Shown piece by piece: positions 51,021 through 59,140 of a DNA stretch of 64,000 nt. Location: assembly GCF_005771675.1 (NCBI RefSeq), contig NZ_VAJM01000006.1:124001-188000 (forward strand). The letters are read 5' to 3'. A program made the translations under genes and the position numbers. Within the stretch, counting starts at the first letter, position 1, and each line of letters opens with the position of its first letter. Under the pieces are notes generated by a model. The model was not told the DNA's origin and made no database searches. It saw only the letters and a program-made list of their open reading frames with translations. The DNA comes from Hymenobacter jeollabukensis. Lineage in GTDB: Bacteria; Bacteroidota; Bacteroidia; Cytophagales; Hymenobacteraceae.

Positions 51021-52135
51021 AGCAGTTGCGGTTGAAGCGTGGCGGCGGCGGCCACGGGTTGCGGCTGGCCGGGGGCCGGCAGGGGCCGGGGCACCAGCGG
51101 CAGCTGCAGAATAACGAGGAAAGTATCGGGCTCGGGCACGAGCTGCAGCCGGTACTGCCCGGCGTAGTGGTGCTCCAGGCGCTGCCGCACGCGCCGCAGG
51201 CCCGCGCCTTCCGTCCAGCCCACCGCGTCGGGCGGCTGGCTGTTGATGACTTTGAGCACGAGCTGCCGCTGGCGCGCCACCAGGTCGATGCTGATCCAGG
51301 CGCAATCCAGGGCCGGGGCGGTGCCGTGGCGGAAGGCGTTTTCCAGAAAGGGCAGCAGCAGCAGCGGCTCGATGGCGTAGTCCTCGAACGAGCCGCTGCA
51401 GTTGAGCGACACCTCCACGCGGCGGCCCAGCCGGAGCTGCTCCAGGGCCACGTAGCGCCGCATCATGGCCACTTCGTCGGCCAGCGGCACGGTGTCGTGG
51501 GGGCTTTCGTAGAGCATGTAGCGCAGCAGCTCGGCCAGGTGCAGCACCGCCCCCGGCGACTCGGGGCCCTTGGCGGCCGTGAGGTGCTGCAACGACCGGA
51601 GCGTGCCGAACAGAAACGCCGGTTGCAGCTGAGCCTTCAGCAGCTGCAGCTCGGTGCGCAGGCGCTGCTGCCGCAGCTGCTGGCGCTGGCGGCGCTGCGT
51701 TTCCCACTCGCGGGTGATTTTCACCGTCACGGCAATGCCGGCCGTCAGCAGGGTGATGAAGAACGTGTAGTTCAGGTGCCAGTAATCCACTTTGTGAAAC
51801 GCCGGATCAATGCGGGTATGAAACAGCCCGGGCAGCACCCCGAGGTCGAAGAAAATGACCGTCAGCATCGTCAGCGGGGCGCAGGCAACTACCCACGCGG
51901 CCAGCAGCAGCAACGTGAGGGGCCGCCGCTGGCGCAGCAGCCGGGGCAGCAGCCAATACAGCAGCGGGTAGGTGGCCAGCAGCGAGGCCGGCAGCTGGTT
52001 GAAAAACAGGCCCAGCACGTACAGCCGGGTGCCGTTGCCCCAGTGCGCGGGCAGCTGGATGATCAGGGAAAAGGCCAGCATGGCCGCCCAGAACAACCCG
52101 TGCCGGACGAGCCAGTGTCGCAGCGCGGTGCTCAT
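51017..52135 (-). CDS. LytS/YpdA-like sensor histidine kinase lacking the phosphoacceptor His
   Basis: This 372-aa membrane kinase has four N-terminal TM helices (FWAAMLAFSLIIQLPAHW, LLATYPLLYWLLPRLL, LTLLLLAAWVVACAPLTML, YTFFITLLTAGIAVTVKI). The His_kinase region reads LLKAQLQPAFLFGTLRSLQH, where family members read AQINPHFLFNTL: the phosphoacceptor His is replaced by Ala and the following Asn by Gly. The ATP-binding N-box (FLENAFRHG) and the glycine-rich GAGLRRVRQRLEHHYAGQY are kept. It may be a pseudokinase partner of the upstream kinase (52132), with which it shares an ATGA overlap. Confidence 0.9.
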   Translation of the reverse strand: MSTALRHWLVRHGLFWAAMLAFSLIIQLPAHWGNGTRLYVLGLFFNQLPASLLATYPLLYWLLPRLLRQRRPLTLLLLAAWVVACAPLTMLTVIFFDLGVLPGLFHTRIDPAFHKVDYWHLNYTFFITLLTAGIAVTVKITREWETQRRQRQQLRQQRLRTELQLLKAQLQPAFLFGTLRSLQHLTAAKGPESPGAVLHLAELLRYMLYESPHDTVPLADEVAMMRRYVALEQLRLGRRVEVSLNCSGSFEDYAIEPLLLLPFLENAFRHGTAPALDCAWISIDLVARQRQLVLKVINSQPPDAVGWTEGAGLRRVRQRLEHHYAGQYRLQLVPEPDTFLVILQLPLVPRPLPAPGQPQPVAAAATLQPQLL

Positions 52136-53325
52136 GCGGATGCCGGGCTGGCAGTGGCTTCCAGCAACCGGGCCAGGGCCGGCCGCCGGCGCCGGCCCGT
52201 CAGCAGCCGGGCCCGCCGGCGCGGCGCAGTGGCCTCACCCAGCTCCCGCAGGGGCAGGCGCAGCTGCACGGTAAAGGTGTCGGGCAGCGCCTCCACCACC
52301 AGCTGGTGCTGCCCGGGGTAGAGCAGCTGCAGGCGCTGGCGCACGTTGCGCAGGCCGATGCCACCGGCTCCGGCGGGACCATCGGCGTTTTTCGTGTTGT
52401 GAATGGTGCAGCGGAGGTAGCCGGGCTCCAGCACCAGCCGGATATCGATGCGGGCGGCCCCCAGCTGCTCAGCGGAACCATGCTTGAAGGCGTTTTCGAC
52501 CAGCGGCAGCAGCAGCAGCGGCGCCATGCCCGCCCGGGGCGGCATGGCGGGGGCCTCGAACCCCACCGTCAGGCGCGGGCCGTAGCGCAGCTGCTCCAGG
52601 GCCACGTAGTTGCGCAGCAGGGCCAGCTCGTCGCGCAGGTCCACCAGCGGCGCGTGGCCCTGCTCCACCACAAAGTGCAGCAGCCCCCGCAGCCGCTCCA
52701 CCACCCGCGGCGCCTCGTCGGACTGCCGGAGCGTGAGGGCGTAGAGGTTGTTGAGGGTATTGAAGAGGAAATGCGGGTGAATCTGGGCTTGCAGCAGTTG
52801 CAGCTCCGCCTGGTAGGTTTCCTGCTGGAGCTGCTCGTTGGCCAGCTCCTTGCGGCGCCAGCGGCGGTAGCCCCACAGCCCGGCGGCGGCCCCGGCCGTC
52901 AGCAGCAGGGGCAGGTGCAAGGCCGGCGACAACGCCATCTGCGCATCCGGGGGGCCGGCCGCCATGGCCGCCCGCAGGGGCAGCAGCCCCCAGTGCCAGC
53001 CAGCGTAGGAAAGCAGCGCCGTCGCACCCAGCCACCCCAGCGCTAGTAGCAGCAGGCGGCCGTAGCGGGGCTGCTCGGCCCACAGCTCGGGCAGTACCCC
53101 GTAGAGCAGCGCGTAGGTGGCCGGCGCGAAGGTACCCAGCACCACCAGCAAGGCATACAGAAGGGCCAGCCCGAGGTGGTCGACGAACGTGCAGTGGTAA
53201 TACAGCAGCACCGTTTCCAGCAGCACAATGGCCAGCCAGAACAGCCCGTGGCGCAGGCCGCGCCGCGCCTCAATCGTCCGCAGCGCCTGCCGCAGCGTCT
53301 GTGTTAGTGCCTGAGCCATATCCAC
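52132..53325 (-). CDS. LytS/YpdA-like sensor histidine kinase (intact)
   Basis: This 397-aa kinase has four N-terminal TM helices (LFWLAIVLLETVLLYYHC, ALLYALLVVLGTFAPATYAL, LLLLALGWLGATALLSYAGW, LHLPLLLTAGAAAGLWGY). It has a coiled linker (RRKELANEQLQQETYQAELQ), the intact His_kinase motif LLQAQIHPHFLFNTLNNLYA, the N-box VENAFKHG, and the G-box GGIGLRNVRQRLQLLYPGQ. It is first of a three-gene operon (kinase, His-less kinase, LytTR regulator) with two ATGA overlaps, so all three are likely made in similar amounts. The signal is unknown; no periplasmic sensor domain is evident. Confidence 0.94.
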   Translation of the reverse strand: MDMAQALTQTLRQALRTIEARRGLRHGLFWLAIVLLETVLLYYHCTFVDHLGLALLYALLVVLGTFAPATYALLYGVLPELWAEQPRYGRLLLLALGWLGATALLSYAGWHWGLLPLRAAMAAGPPDAQMALSPALHLPLLLTAGAAAGLWGYRRWRRKELANEQLQQETYQAELQLLQAQIHPHFLFNTLNNLYALTLRQSDEAPRVVERLRGLLHFVVEQGHAPLVDLRDELALLRNYVALEQLRYGPRLTVGFEAPAMPPRAGMAPLLLLPLVENAFKHGSAEQLGAARIDIRLVLEPGYLRCTIHNTKNADGPAGAGGIGLRNVRQRLQLLYPGQHQLVVEALPDTFTVQLRLPLRELGEATAPRRRARLLTGRRRRPALARLLEATASPASA

Positions 53326-53579
53326 CGGTTGCGTTGAGCCCAGTTGAATATACCGATTCCGTCGTCGTTAAACCGCTTGTTATCTGTTTTATAGACTAAA
53401 TGCAATACTTCATCGACCAACGGCAGAATCGGCGGTTTATCGACCCACGCCTACCGTATTTCCCGGCGCGGGCGTCGCCGGGCGAATAGACCGGCGCGGG
53501 CTGATTGGGTGGGCCATCTTTAGGTCAGTCAGCGGCTGGTTCCCTGATGCGTGTTTCACCCTTAGCCTACCCCAACGCC

Positions 53580-53921
53580 ATGAAAACGTCCCTGCTTGCC
53601 GCCTGCTTCTGCCTGCTGATGCCGGCCTTCGCCCTCGCCCAGCAAGCCCCGCACAGCGGCTACTGGAACCTGGAAACCAACCTCAGCACCCGCGACTACA
53701 CCATCGTGCGCTTCTACAACGACCAGGACGAGCTGCTGCGCGAGGAGCGCCTCGACGCCCTCTGCCTCAACCTAAGCCAGGGCACGCCGCTGTGCCGCCG
53801 CACCGCTCGCCTGCTCAACACCACCCTGGCCCAGGTGCTCCACGACCCGGCCAGCCCCACCCAACTGGCCGCGCAGCTGGGCCAGAACCGCCGCATCCAG
53901 CGCGTGTACGCCGTGCGCTGA
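53580..53921 (+). CDS. Small secreted hypothetical protein
   Basis: This 113-aa protein, from ATG 53580, has a signal peptide (MKTSLLAACFCLLMPAFALA, cleaved before QQAPHS). The mature part is soluble with strands (SGYWNLETNLSTRDYTIVRF, YNDQDELLREERLDALCLNL) and helices (RRTARLLNTTLAQVLHD). Two Cys (ALCLNL, PLCRR) could form a disulfide. No family recognised. It is divergent from the kinase operon, with 254 bp between them. Confidence 0.7.
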   Translation: MKTSLLAACFCLLMPAFALAQQAPHSGYWNLETNLSTRDYTIVRFYNDQDELLREERLDALCLNLSQGTPLCRRTARLLNTTLAQVLHDPASPTQLAAQLGQNRRIQRVYAVR

Positions 53922-53950
53922 GTCTGGCCCGAGCCAGTTCTCAATCGACC

Positions 53951-54271
53951 TCAAAAGGCCGGAATGCGCCGCACGGGCGAGTCGTCGGCTTTCCAGCAAT
54001 CCAGCTCGTACAGCTCGCCGGCCGTGTCGAGGTACAGGGCCACGAACACCGGCACGCCGTCTTCGTCCAGAAACTGCGTGCGGCCCACGATGTCGCCCAG
54101 CCGGCGCTCGGGCGTGGCGCTGACAAAGCGCAGGCTGCCCACGCCGGCGGGGTTGATTTCGGCCACGGCGGCCTCGTGCAGCCCGGCCAGCAGGCGCTCG
54201 GCCTGGGTCTGGCCGCGCAGCAGGTAGATGAGCAGGCCCAACTCGGGCAGGTTCAGCGGACGTTGGGGCAT
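53951..54271 (-). CDS. DUF6984-like small protein
   Basis: This 106-aa protein begins MPQRPLNLPELGLLIYLLRG and continues RLLAGLHEAAVAEINPAGVG, SLRFVSATPERRLGDIVGRT, EDGVPVFVALYLDTAGELYE and LDCWKADDSPVRRIPAF. The alternation of acidic strands ending in ELD-WK-DDSP-RIP recalls the DUF6984 family, as far as I can remember. An ATG at 54310 would add 13 residues and is less likely. No signal peptide. It lies 65 bp downstream of the HAD phosphatase on the same strand. Confidence 0.7.
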   Translation of the reverse strand: MPQRPLNLPELGLLIYLLRGQTQAERLLAGLHEAAVAEINPAGVGSLRFVSATPERRLGDIVGRTQFLDEDGVPVFVALYLDTAGELYELDCWKADDSPVRRIPAF

Positions 54272-54336
54272 ACCGAAGGACTTTGCCTTGGCATACGCAG
54301 CCCGCGCCAAAGGGTGGCACTCCCTACCTGCCGCGC

Positions 54337-54999
54337 TTATTCGACGCCCAAGGCCTGAATCTGCGCTGCCGACAGCTGCCCCAGCTCCGACACCACGAAA
54401 TGCGCGTGGTGCAGGTCCTGGCCCGTGGAATGCTCGCTGCGGTAGCCGATGCAGAACATGCCCGCCGCCCGGGCCGCCGTCACCCCGTTGGCCGAGTCTT
54501 CGATGACCAAACAGTGCTGCGGGGGCATGCCGGCCAGCTCGGCCGCGCGCAGAAAAATGGCCGGATTGGGCTTGGACTGCGGAAAGTCCTCCCCGCTCAC
54601 CATGTTATTGAAGTACGGGTAGAGCTCGAAGCGCGTGAACACCCGGTTGATGGTTTCGTGCGAGGCCGAGGAAGCCAGCTGCAGCGGCATGCCGGCGCGG
54701 TGCAGGTCGAGCACCAGGTCGAGGGCGCCGGGCAGCAGGGTCAGCGTGGTGTTGGCTTCGAAAGAGACGCCGAACAGCTCCCGCTTGCGCCGCACCAGCT
54801 CGTGCACTTCCTGGGTCAGGCCGTATTCCTGCTTGAGGCGCTGGTACATGTTGGTGGTCGAGGAGCCGAGGAAGGTGGCGTACTCGGTGTCGGAAATCAG
54901 CAGGCCCAGCTCGGCGAAGTGGCGGAAAAAGGCGTCGTGGTGCAGCGGCTCGGTGTCGACGAGCACGCCGTCCATGTCGAAAATGACGGTGCGAATCAT
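54337..54999 (-). CDS. HAD superfamily phosphatase (beta-phosphoglucomutase-like)
   Basis: This 220-aa haloacid-dehalogenase hydrolase, subfamily IA with a helical cap, has motif I VIFDMDGVLVDTEPLHHDAF (nucleophile and acid Asp), motif II LQLASSASHETI, motif III SKPNPAIFLRAAEL (Lys) and motif IV CLVIEDSANGVTAARAAG. The E-D-S-x-x-G pattern and the DGVLVDTE start fit beta-phosphoglucomutase/sugar-phosphatase members; the substrate is not determined. A second HAD gene lies at 55503 beyond the palindrome array, on the same strand. Confidence 0.93.
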   Translation of the reverse strand: MIRTVIFDMDGVLVDTEPLHHDAFFRHFAELGLLISDTEYATFLGSSTTNMYQRLKQEYGLTQEVHELVRRKRELFGVSFEANTTLTLLPGALDLVLDLHRAGMPLQLASSASHETINRVFTRFELYPYFNNMVSGEDFPQSKPNPAIFLRAAELAGMPPQHCLVIEDSANGVTAARAAGMFCIGYRSEHSTGQDLHHAHFVVSELGQLSAAQIQALGVE

Positions 55000-55118
55000 G
55001 CGCTAGTGGCAGTGGTGGAAGCGCGGCAAAGGTAGACGACAGTCCCGCATCCGGCCACTACCTGCCAACGGGAAGGGTAGCACTGGCTTTTATCCAAATC
55101 CACCTTTGATTGTCGCAG

Positions 55119-55363
55119 GTCGTCGCGACGAGTAGGCCGTTGTCAGCGCGCAAGACCCTACTTGTCACGACGAGTACCGATTTGCTAACGAGCAACTAGC
55201 TTCTTGTCACGACAAGATCCTAGTTGTCAACGTGCGGAGGGCTTCTCGTCGCGACAAGTGTCTAGTTGCGAACGAGCAAATGCCTTCTTGTCGTGACAAG
55301 AACCTATTTGCTAATGAGCAAAGACCTTCTTGTCCGGACAAGCCAGTCGTTGCAAAGACGCGG
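55119..55363. repeat. Second array of alternating palindromes (42-bp period, 21-bp phase)
   Basis: Type A sites (CTTGTC-NN-GACAAG) start at 55119, 55161, 55203, 55245, 55287 and 55329. Type B sites (TTGC-N6-GCAA type) start at 55140, 55182, 55224, 55266, 55308 and 55350. Both series have an exact 42-bp period and their centres alternate every 21 bp. Changes in one arm are often matched in the other: 55119 has TCGTC/GACGA, 55287 has CTTGTC/GACAAG. No gene is present in 55000-55450 apart from this. It resembles in layout, not sequence, the array at 18534. Confidence 0.85.
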
Positions 55364-55399
55364 GGGCCTTCTTGGCGGAACACGCCCCGTTATAAATGA

Positions 55400-55435
55400 G
55401 CAAGGCCCCGCTGAGCCAGGTCAGCGGGGCCTTGC
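55400..55435. terminator. Terminator-like hairpin before the second HAD gene
   Basis: A 15-bp perfect stem (GCAAGGCCCCGCTGA and complement) with a 6-nt loop lies 68 bp beyond the stop of the HAD gene at 55503. No T-run follows on the minus strand (the flank reads TCATTTATAAC), so it may be partial. Confidence 0.6.
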
Positions 55436-55502
55436 GACGAAGACCTAGCGGGCCTACCACGCATTGGTCAGACGAAGCCCGGTCGGCGGTCGGCCCGGCG
55501 GG

Positions 55503-56153
55503 CTACAGCAGCTGCCGAAAAAACGGGTCGCGGAAGTCCGCGGCGAAGTGCAGCACGTTGTCGAGGTAGTCGAACTCGGCTACCTGGTGGGTGGTGGTCA
55601 GCACGACGCAGCTCATGCCGGCGTTGCGGGCGGCTTCGGCGCCCTTGGGCACGTCCTCGAACACCACGCAGTCCTGCGGCTGTACGCCCAGCGCAGCGGC
55701 GGCTTTGAGGAATGTTTCGGGGTGGGGCTTGCTCTCCGTCACGTCGTCGGCGCTGACCACGGCCTGCACGTACTGGCGGATATCGAGCCCGTCGAGCACG
55801 AAATCGATGTTGAAGGGAATAGCCGCCGAGCCGATGGCCACCGGAATGCCCTGGGCCTTGGCCGCCCGCAGAAACGCCAGCAGCCCCGGCAGCAGCTGCA
55901 AGTGGGGCCGGTACTCGGCCTGGTACCGCTCCTCCTTGCGGCGGGAAAGTTGGTCCATTTCGGCGGGGCTGAACCGCTCCGGCCCGAACATGCGCACCAG
56001 CACCTCCTGGTTTTTGCCGTACATCTGCGGCTTCACCTCCTCGTAGGTGAACTGCCCGCCCAGCTCCTCGTTGAAGAGCCGCTGCCAGGCGCGGGTGTGG
56101 TAGTCCATGTCGTGAATCATGGTCCCGTTCAGGTCGAAGAGGAAGGCTTTCAA
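55503..56153 (-). CDS. HAD superfamily phosphatase (subfamily IA)
   Basis: This 216-aa hydrolase has motif I KAFLFDLNGTMIHDMDYHTR; the second Asp is replaced by Asn (DxN instead of DxD), a change seen in some HAD members but relevant to the general acid. Motif II is IPVAIGSAAIPFNIDFVLDG, the Lys is in ESKPHPETFLKAAAAL, and motif IV is CVVFEDVPKGAEAARNAGMS. The cap domain is helical (FNEELGGQFTYEEVKPQMYG). The substrate is unknown. It resembles the HAD gene at 54337 in fold but is not a close copy. Confidence 0.9.
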   Translation of the reverse strand: MKAFLFDLNGTMIHDMDYHTRAWQRLFNEELGGQFTYEEVKPQMYGKNQEVLVRMFGPERFSPAEMDQLSRRKEERYQAEYRPHLQLLPGLLAFLRAAKAQGIPVAIGSAAIPFNIDFVLDGLDIRQYVQAVVSADDVTESKPHPETFLKAAAALGVQPQDCVVFEDVPKGAEAARNAGMSCVVLTTTHQVAEFDYLDNVLHFAADFRDPFFRQLL

Positions 56154-56183
56154 TACGGTTGGGGGTTATGTGGGTGACGTATC

Positions 56184-56327
56184 CAGAACGTCATGCTGAG
56201 CTTGTCGAAGCATCTCTACCGCTTCGTCAGATAGTACCCGCTCCCCTCTCTTTTGGAGAGGAGTTGGGGGTGAGGTTCTCGGCCGCCAACGAAGCGGTAA
56301 AGATGCTTCGACAAGCTCAGCATGACG
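56184..56327. repeat. Inverted-repeat element with GTCATGCTGAGC ends
   Basis: The left arm AACGTCATGCTGAGC, TTGTCGAAGCATCTCTACCG pairs with the right arm CGGTAAAGATGCTTCGACAA, GCTCAGCATGAC. The interior carries a palindrome CCTCTC...GGAGAGG and GGGGGTGAGGTTC (56239-56275) that also appears inside the DUF5682 gene. It fills the gap between the HAD gene and ispG. Confidence 0.88.
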
Positions 56328-56352
56328 GCCTTTTTGCGCGAATAAGTCTTAC

Positions 56353-58449
56353 CTACACCCCTACCGGCTCCTCCACCGCTACCGGCTCCACCCAGCGGCC
56401 ATCCTCGCGGATGAGGTTGATCAGCTCGTCCACGGCCGCTTCTTCGGGCACCGACTTCTTGATGACTTCCTGGCCGCGGTAGAGGGCAATTTTGCCCCGG
56501 CCCACGCCCACGTAGCCGTAGTCGGCGTCGGCCATTTCGCCGGGGCCGTTCACGATGCAGCCCATGATGCCGATTTTGACGCCCTTCAGGTGGTCGGTGC
56601 GGCGGCGGATCATGGCGGTGGTTTCGGGCAAATCGAAGAGCGTACGGCCGCAGCTGGGGCAGCTGATGTACTCCGTCTTGCTCATGCGCGTGCGCGCCGC
56701 CTGCAGAATGCCGAAGCTGAGCTGGTTGAGCGCGTCGAGGCGGGCCAGCCAGGTTTGCTGGTCGGCGTCGGGCAGCTTTTCGGTGCTGAGCACCACCCCG
56801 TCGCCGAGGCCGTCGAGCAGCAGGCCGCCCACGTCGGTGGCGGCGTAGAGCTGGGTTTGCTCGGGCGCCTGGTCGGGGTACTGGCGGTTGATGATGACGG
56901 GATTGGTCACGCCCAGGTTCAGCAGCCGGAAGAAGGCTCGGCGGATTTCGGGCATGGCGTGGGCGTTGTCGGTGTAGAGGATGACAACGGCCGTCTTATC
57001 GGCCCGCAGCTGGTCGATGGCGGCTGAGGTCAGCGAGTCCAGGTTGTGGAACACGAAGTTGGCCTCCGAATGCTTGGCGGCGGCCACGGCATATTCGCTC
57101 TGGGTCAGCACCGGGAAATGGTCGGCGCGCTGGCCGCCGTCCAGCCAGGCCGAGTAGTCGACCAGTTCCTTGAGGCCGTTGGGCAGCATGAACGGAATGG
57201 GGCGCTGGCCGGTGTAGATGTAGTCGGCCCCGAGGTCGTTCATCTGGAACTTGTCGAGGAAGGCCGAGTACAGGTGCCCCACGCAGCGCAGGTCGTTGTA
57301 TTCCACCTGCGGCAGGCGCGAAATATCGGCCAGCACCCGCGGCACGTTCGTCCCGCCGATGTTCAGCACCTCGTGCGTCGGGCGCCGGTGGTACTGGTAC
57401 GGGTCGATGGGGATTTGGGAATTAATAATTAATAATGAAGAATTAATTCTTAATTCTTCCGTTTCAGCCGCGCCGTTTTTCGACCCATTATTAATTATTA
57501 ATTCTTCATTATTAATTAAACCCAGAATGGGTTTCGCCTCGGCGGCCCGATTCGTGTACCGGTCGATGAGCATGCGGGCCACGGGGGCTTCGGCTTCGGG
57601 GGGCTCGGTAAGGCTCACGCGCACGGTGTCGCCCAGGCCGTCTTCCAGCAGCGTGCCGATGCCCACGGCCGACTTGATGCGGCCGTCCTCGGCTTCGCCG
57701 GCTTCGGTTACGCCCAGGTGCAGCGGGTAGGGCTGCAGGCCCTCGGCGTCGAGCTTCTGCACCAGCAGGCGGTAGGCCTGCACCATCACCTGCGTGTTCG
57801 AGGCCTTCATCGAGAGGACCACGTCGTAGTAGTTCTCGTCCTCGCAGATGCGCAGAAACTCCAGCGCCGATTCCACCATGCCCAGCGGCGTATCGCCGTA
57901 ACGGCTCAGGATGCGGTCCGACAACGAGCCGTGGTTGGTGCCGATGCGCATGGCCGTGCCGTACTGCTTGCAGATCTGCACCAGCGGCCGAAACCGCTCC
58001 CGGATACGCTCAATCTCGCCCTGGTACTCCGCGTCGGTGTACTCGATGGTCTGGAACTTCTTCTTGTCGACGTAATTGCCGGGGTTCACGCGCACTTTCT
58101 CCACGATGCGGGCGGCCAGCTCGGCGGCGTTGGGCGTGAAGTGAATGTCGGCAATGAGCGGGACGTTGCAGCCGCGCTTGCGCAGCTCCTTCTTAATTTC
58201 GAGCAGGTTCTGGGCCTCCTTCATGCTGGGGGCCGTGATGCGCACGTATTCGCAGCCGGCCGCCACCATGCGCAGCGTCTCCTCCACCGAGCCCATCGTG
58301 TCCATGGTATCGACGGTGGTCATGCTCTGCACCCGAATGGGGTGGTGCCCGCCGAGCGGCAGGTCGCCGATGTTGACGACGCGGGCCTCGCGGCGCTTGT
58401 ATTCGGTGAGGCTGGGGCAGTAAATCTTGGATTCCGAGGAGGTGCTCAT
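56353..58449 (-). CDS. ispG: (E)-4-hydroxy-3-methylbut-2-enyl-diphosphate synthase, Bacteroidetes large form
   Basis: IspG reduces MEcPP to HMBPP in the MEP isoprenoid pathway, using a [4Fe-4S] cluster. The N-terminal TIM barrel is seen in VQSMTTVDTMDTMGSVEETL, IADIHFTPNAAELAARIVEK and RIGTNHGSLSDRILSRYGDT. A large insertion domain of the Bacteroidetes/plant type spans roughly residues 310-580. The C-terminal Fe-S domain has ligands in ISCPSCGRTLFDLPETTAMI (two Cys) and GIMGCIVNGPGEMADADYGY (Cys and Glu). At 698 aa it is longer than usual, partly because of an AT-rich ~36-residue insertion (57416-57521) between barrel and insert. Start MSTSSESKIYCPSLTEYKRR. Confidence 0.96.
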   Translation of the reverse strand: MSTSSESKIYCPSLTEYKRREARVVNIGDLPLGGHHPIRVQSMTTVDTMDTMGSVEETLRMVAAGCEYVRITAPSMKEAQNLLEIKKELRKRGCNVPLIADIHFTPNAAELAARIVEKVRVNPGNYVDKKKFQTIEYTDAEYQGEIERIRERFRPLVQICKQYGTAMRIGTNHGSLSDRILSRYGDTPLGMVESALEFLRICEDENYYDVVLSMKASNTQVMVQAYRLLVQKLDAEGLQPYPLHLGVTEAGEAEDGRIKSAVGIGTLLEDGLGDTVRVSLTEPPEAEAPVARMLIDRYTNRAAEAKPILGLINNEELIINNGSKNGAAETEELRINSSLLIINSQIPIDPYQYHRRPTHEVLNIGGTNVPRVLADISRLPQVEYNDLRCVGHLYSAFLDKFQMNDLGADYIYTGQRPIPFMLPNGLKELVDYSAWLDGGQRADHFPVLTQSEYAVAAAKHSEANFVFHNLDSLTSAAIDQLRADKTAVVILYTDNAHAMPEIRRAFFRLLNLGVTNPVIINRQYPDQAPEQTQLYAATDVGGLLLDGLGDGVVLSTEKLPDADQQTWLARLDALNQLSFGILQAARTRMSKTEYISCPSCGRTLFDLPETTAMIRRRTDHLKGVKIGIMGCIVNGPGEMADADYGYVGVGRGKIALYRGQEVIKKSVPEEAAVDELINLIREDGRWVEPVAVEEPVGV
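57416..57521. repeat. AT-rich palindromic element inserted in frame in ispG
   Basis: Inside ispG, a 20-bp sequence TAATTAATAATGAAGAATTA (57426-57445) recurs as its exact reverse complement at 57499-57518. The stretch is almost pure A/T in a GC-rich gene. It encodes about 36 residues of low complexity (LGLINNEELIINNGSK, then RINSSLLIINSQ) and keeps the frame. It resembles Rickettsia palindromic elements in behaviour, by analogy only. Confidence 0.85.
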
Positions 58450-58549
58450 GCGCGGGGTAACGTAGTCGGGGCAAAAACCGCATTCCGGGCGGCAAAGTTG
58501 CCAGCGGGCAAAGGTACGAGGGTTTGCGGGTGGCGGAATGCTATCCGAA

Positions 58550-58645
58550 CATCATGTCGAGCCCCGCGAGGCATCTCGCCGGATGGTAATTCCGTCGTTG
58601 AGGTTACTATCGTCATGTCGAACTGTCCCGACCAGCTCGACACGA
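58550..58645. repeat. Degenerate repeat fragment upstream of the 155-aa gene
   Basis: GAACATCATGTCGAGCCCCG and GCATCTCGCC, then CGTCATGTCGAACTG, recall halves of the GTCATGCTGAGC-type elements (56184), but the arms no longer pair well. No gene is present between the ispG start and 58673. Confidence 0.35.
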
Positions 58646-58672
58646 CGTGCCTTTATGCTGACCTTAGCCCCC

Positions 58673-59140
58673 ATGCCCACTCCGCCCATCCACCTCGACC
58701 GGCACACCGGCCAACTGCATTTCAGCGCCGGCGTCATCACCGACACCACGACCCCGGCCGAGCTGCCCCGGCTGTTACCCACGGCCACCATCACGCCCTA
58801 CGATATGGGCAACGGCTGGCAGCAGTACCACGTGCGGCTGGAACAGGATGCGTGGCGGGCCAATCTGGTATTGTGGCTGGTCGGCCGTTATTTCGTGCAG
58901 TGGCAGTTGGCCTTCTACCCCGTCGACACGCGCCCCCGCACCTGGGCCGACTGGAACGAGGCCGCCGAGCGGCAGCAGGCGCAGGAGTTTCACCAGTGGC
59001 TCAGCACGCAGCTAGGCCCTTCGGACGGCAGCTGGCAGTTCGACTGGGGCGAGGTGTGGGTGGGCTACGACGCGCGCAGCGGCGGCAGCAGCATCGGGGT
59101 GCGCTACGGCGGCCCCGCGCCTACTCCCCGGCCCGCTTGA
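58673..59140 (+). CDS. Hypothetical soluble protein, 155 aa
   Basis: The start ATG 58673 gives MPTPPIHLDRHTGQLHFSAG; an ATG at 58655 would add six residues. The protein is rich in Trp and aromatic strands (PYDMGNGWQQYHVRLEQDAW, RANLVLWLVGRYFVQWQLAF, YPVDTRPRTWADWNEAAERQ, SWQFDWGEVWVGYDARSGGS), suggesting a small beta-sheet fold with one helix. No family recognised. It ends 20 bp inside the convergent NAD(P)-binding gene. Confidence 0.65.
   Translation: MPTPPIHLDRHTGQLHFSAGVITDTTTPAELPRLLPTATITPYDMGNGWQQYHVRLEQDAWRANLVLWLVGRYFVQWQLAFYPVDTRPRTWADWNEAAERQQAQEFHQWLSTQLGPSDGSWQFDWGEVWVGYDARSGGSSIGVRYGGPAPTPRPA

Noticed and set aside
55119-55448. CRISPR array
   Set aside because: The 42-bp units are similar throughout and contain no unique spacers; the period is too short and no cas gene is present.
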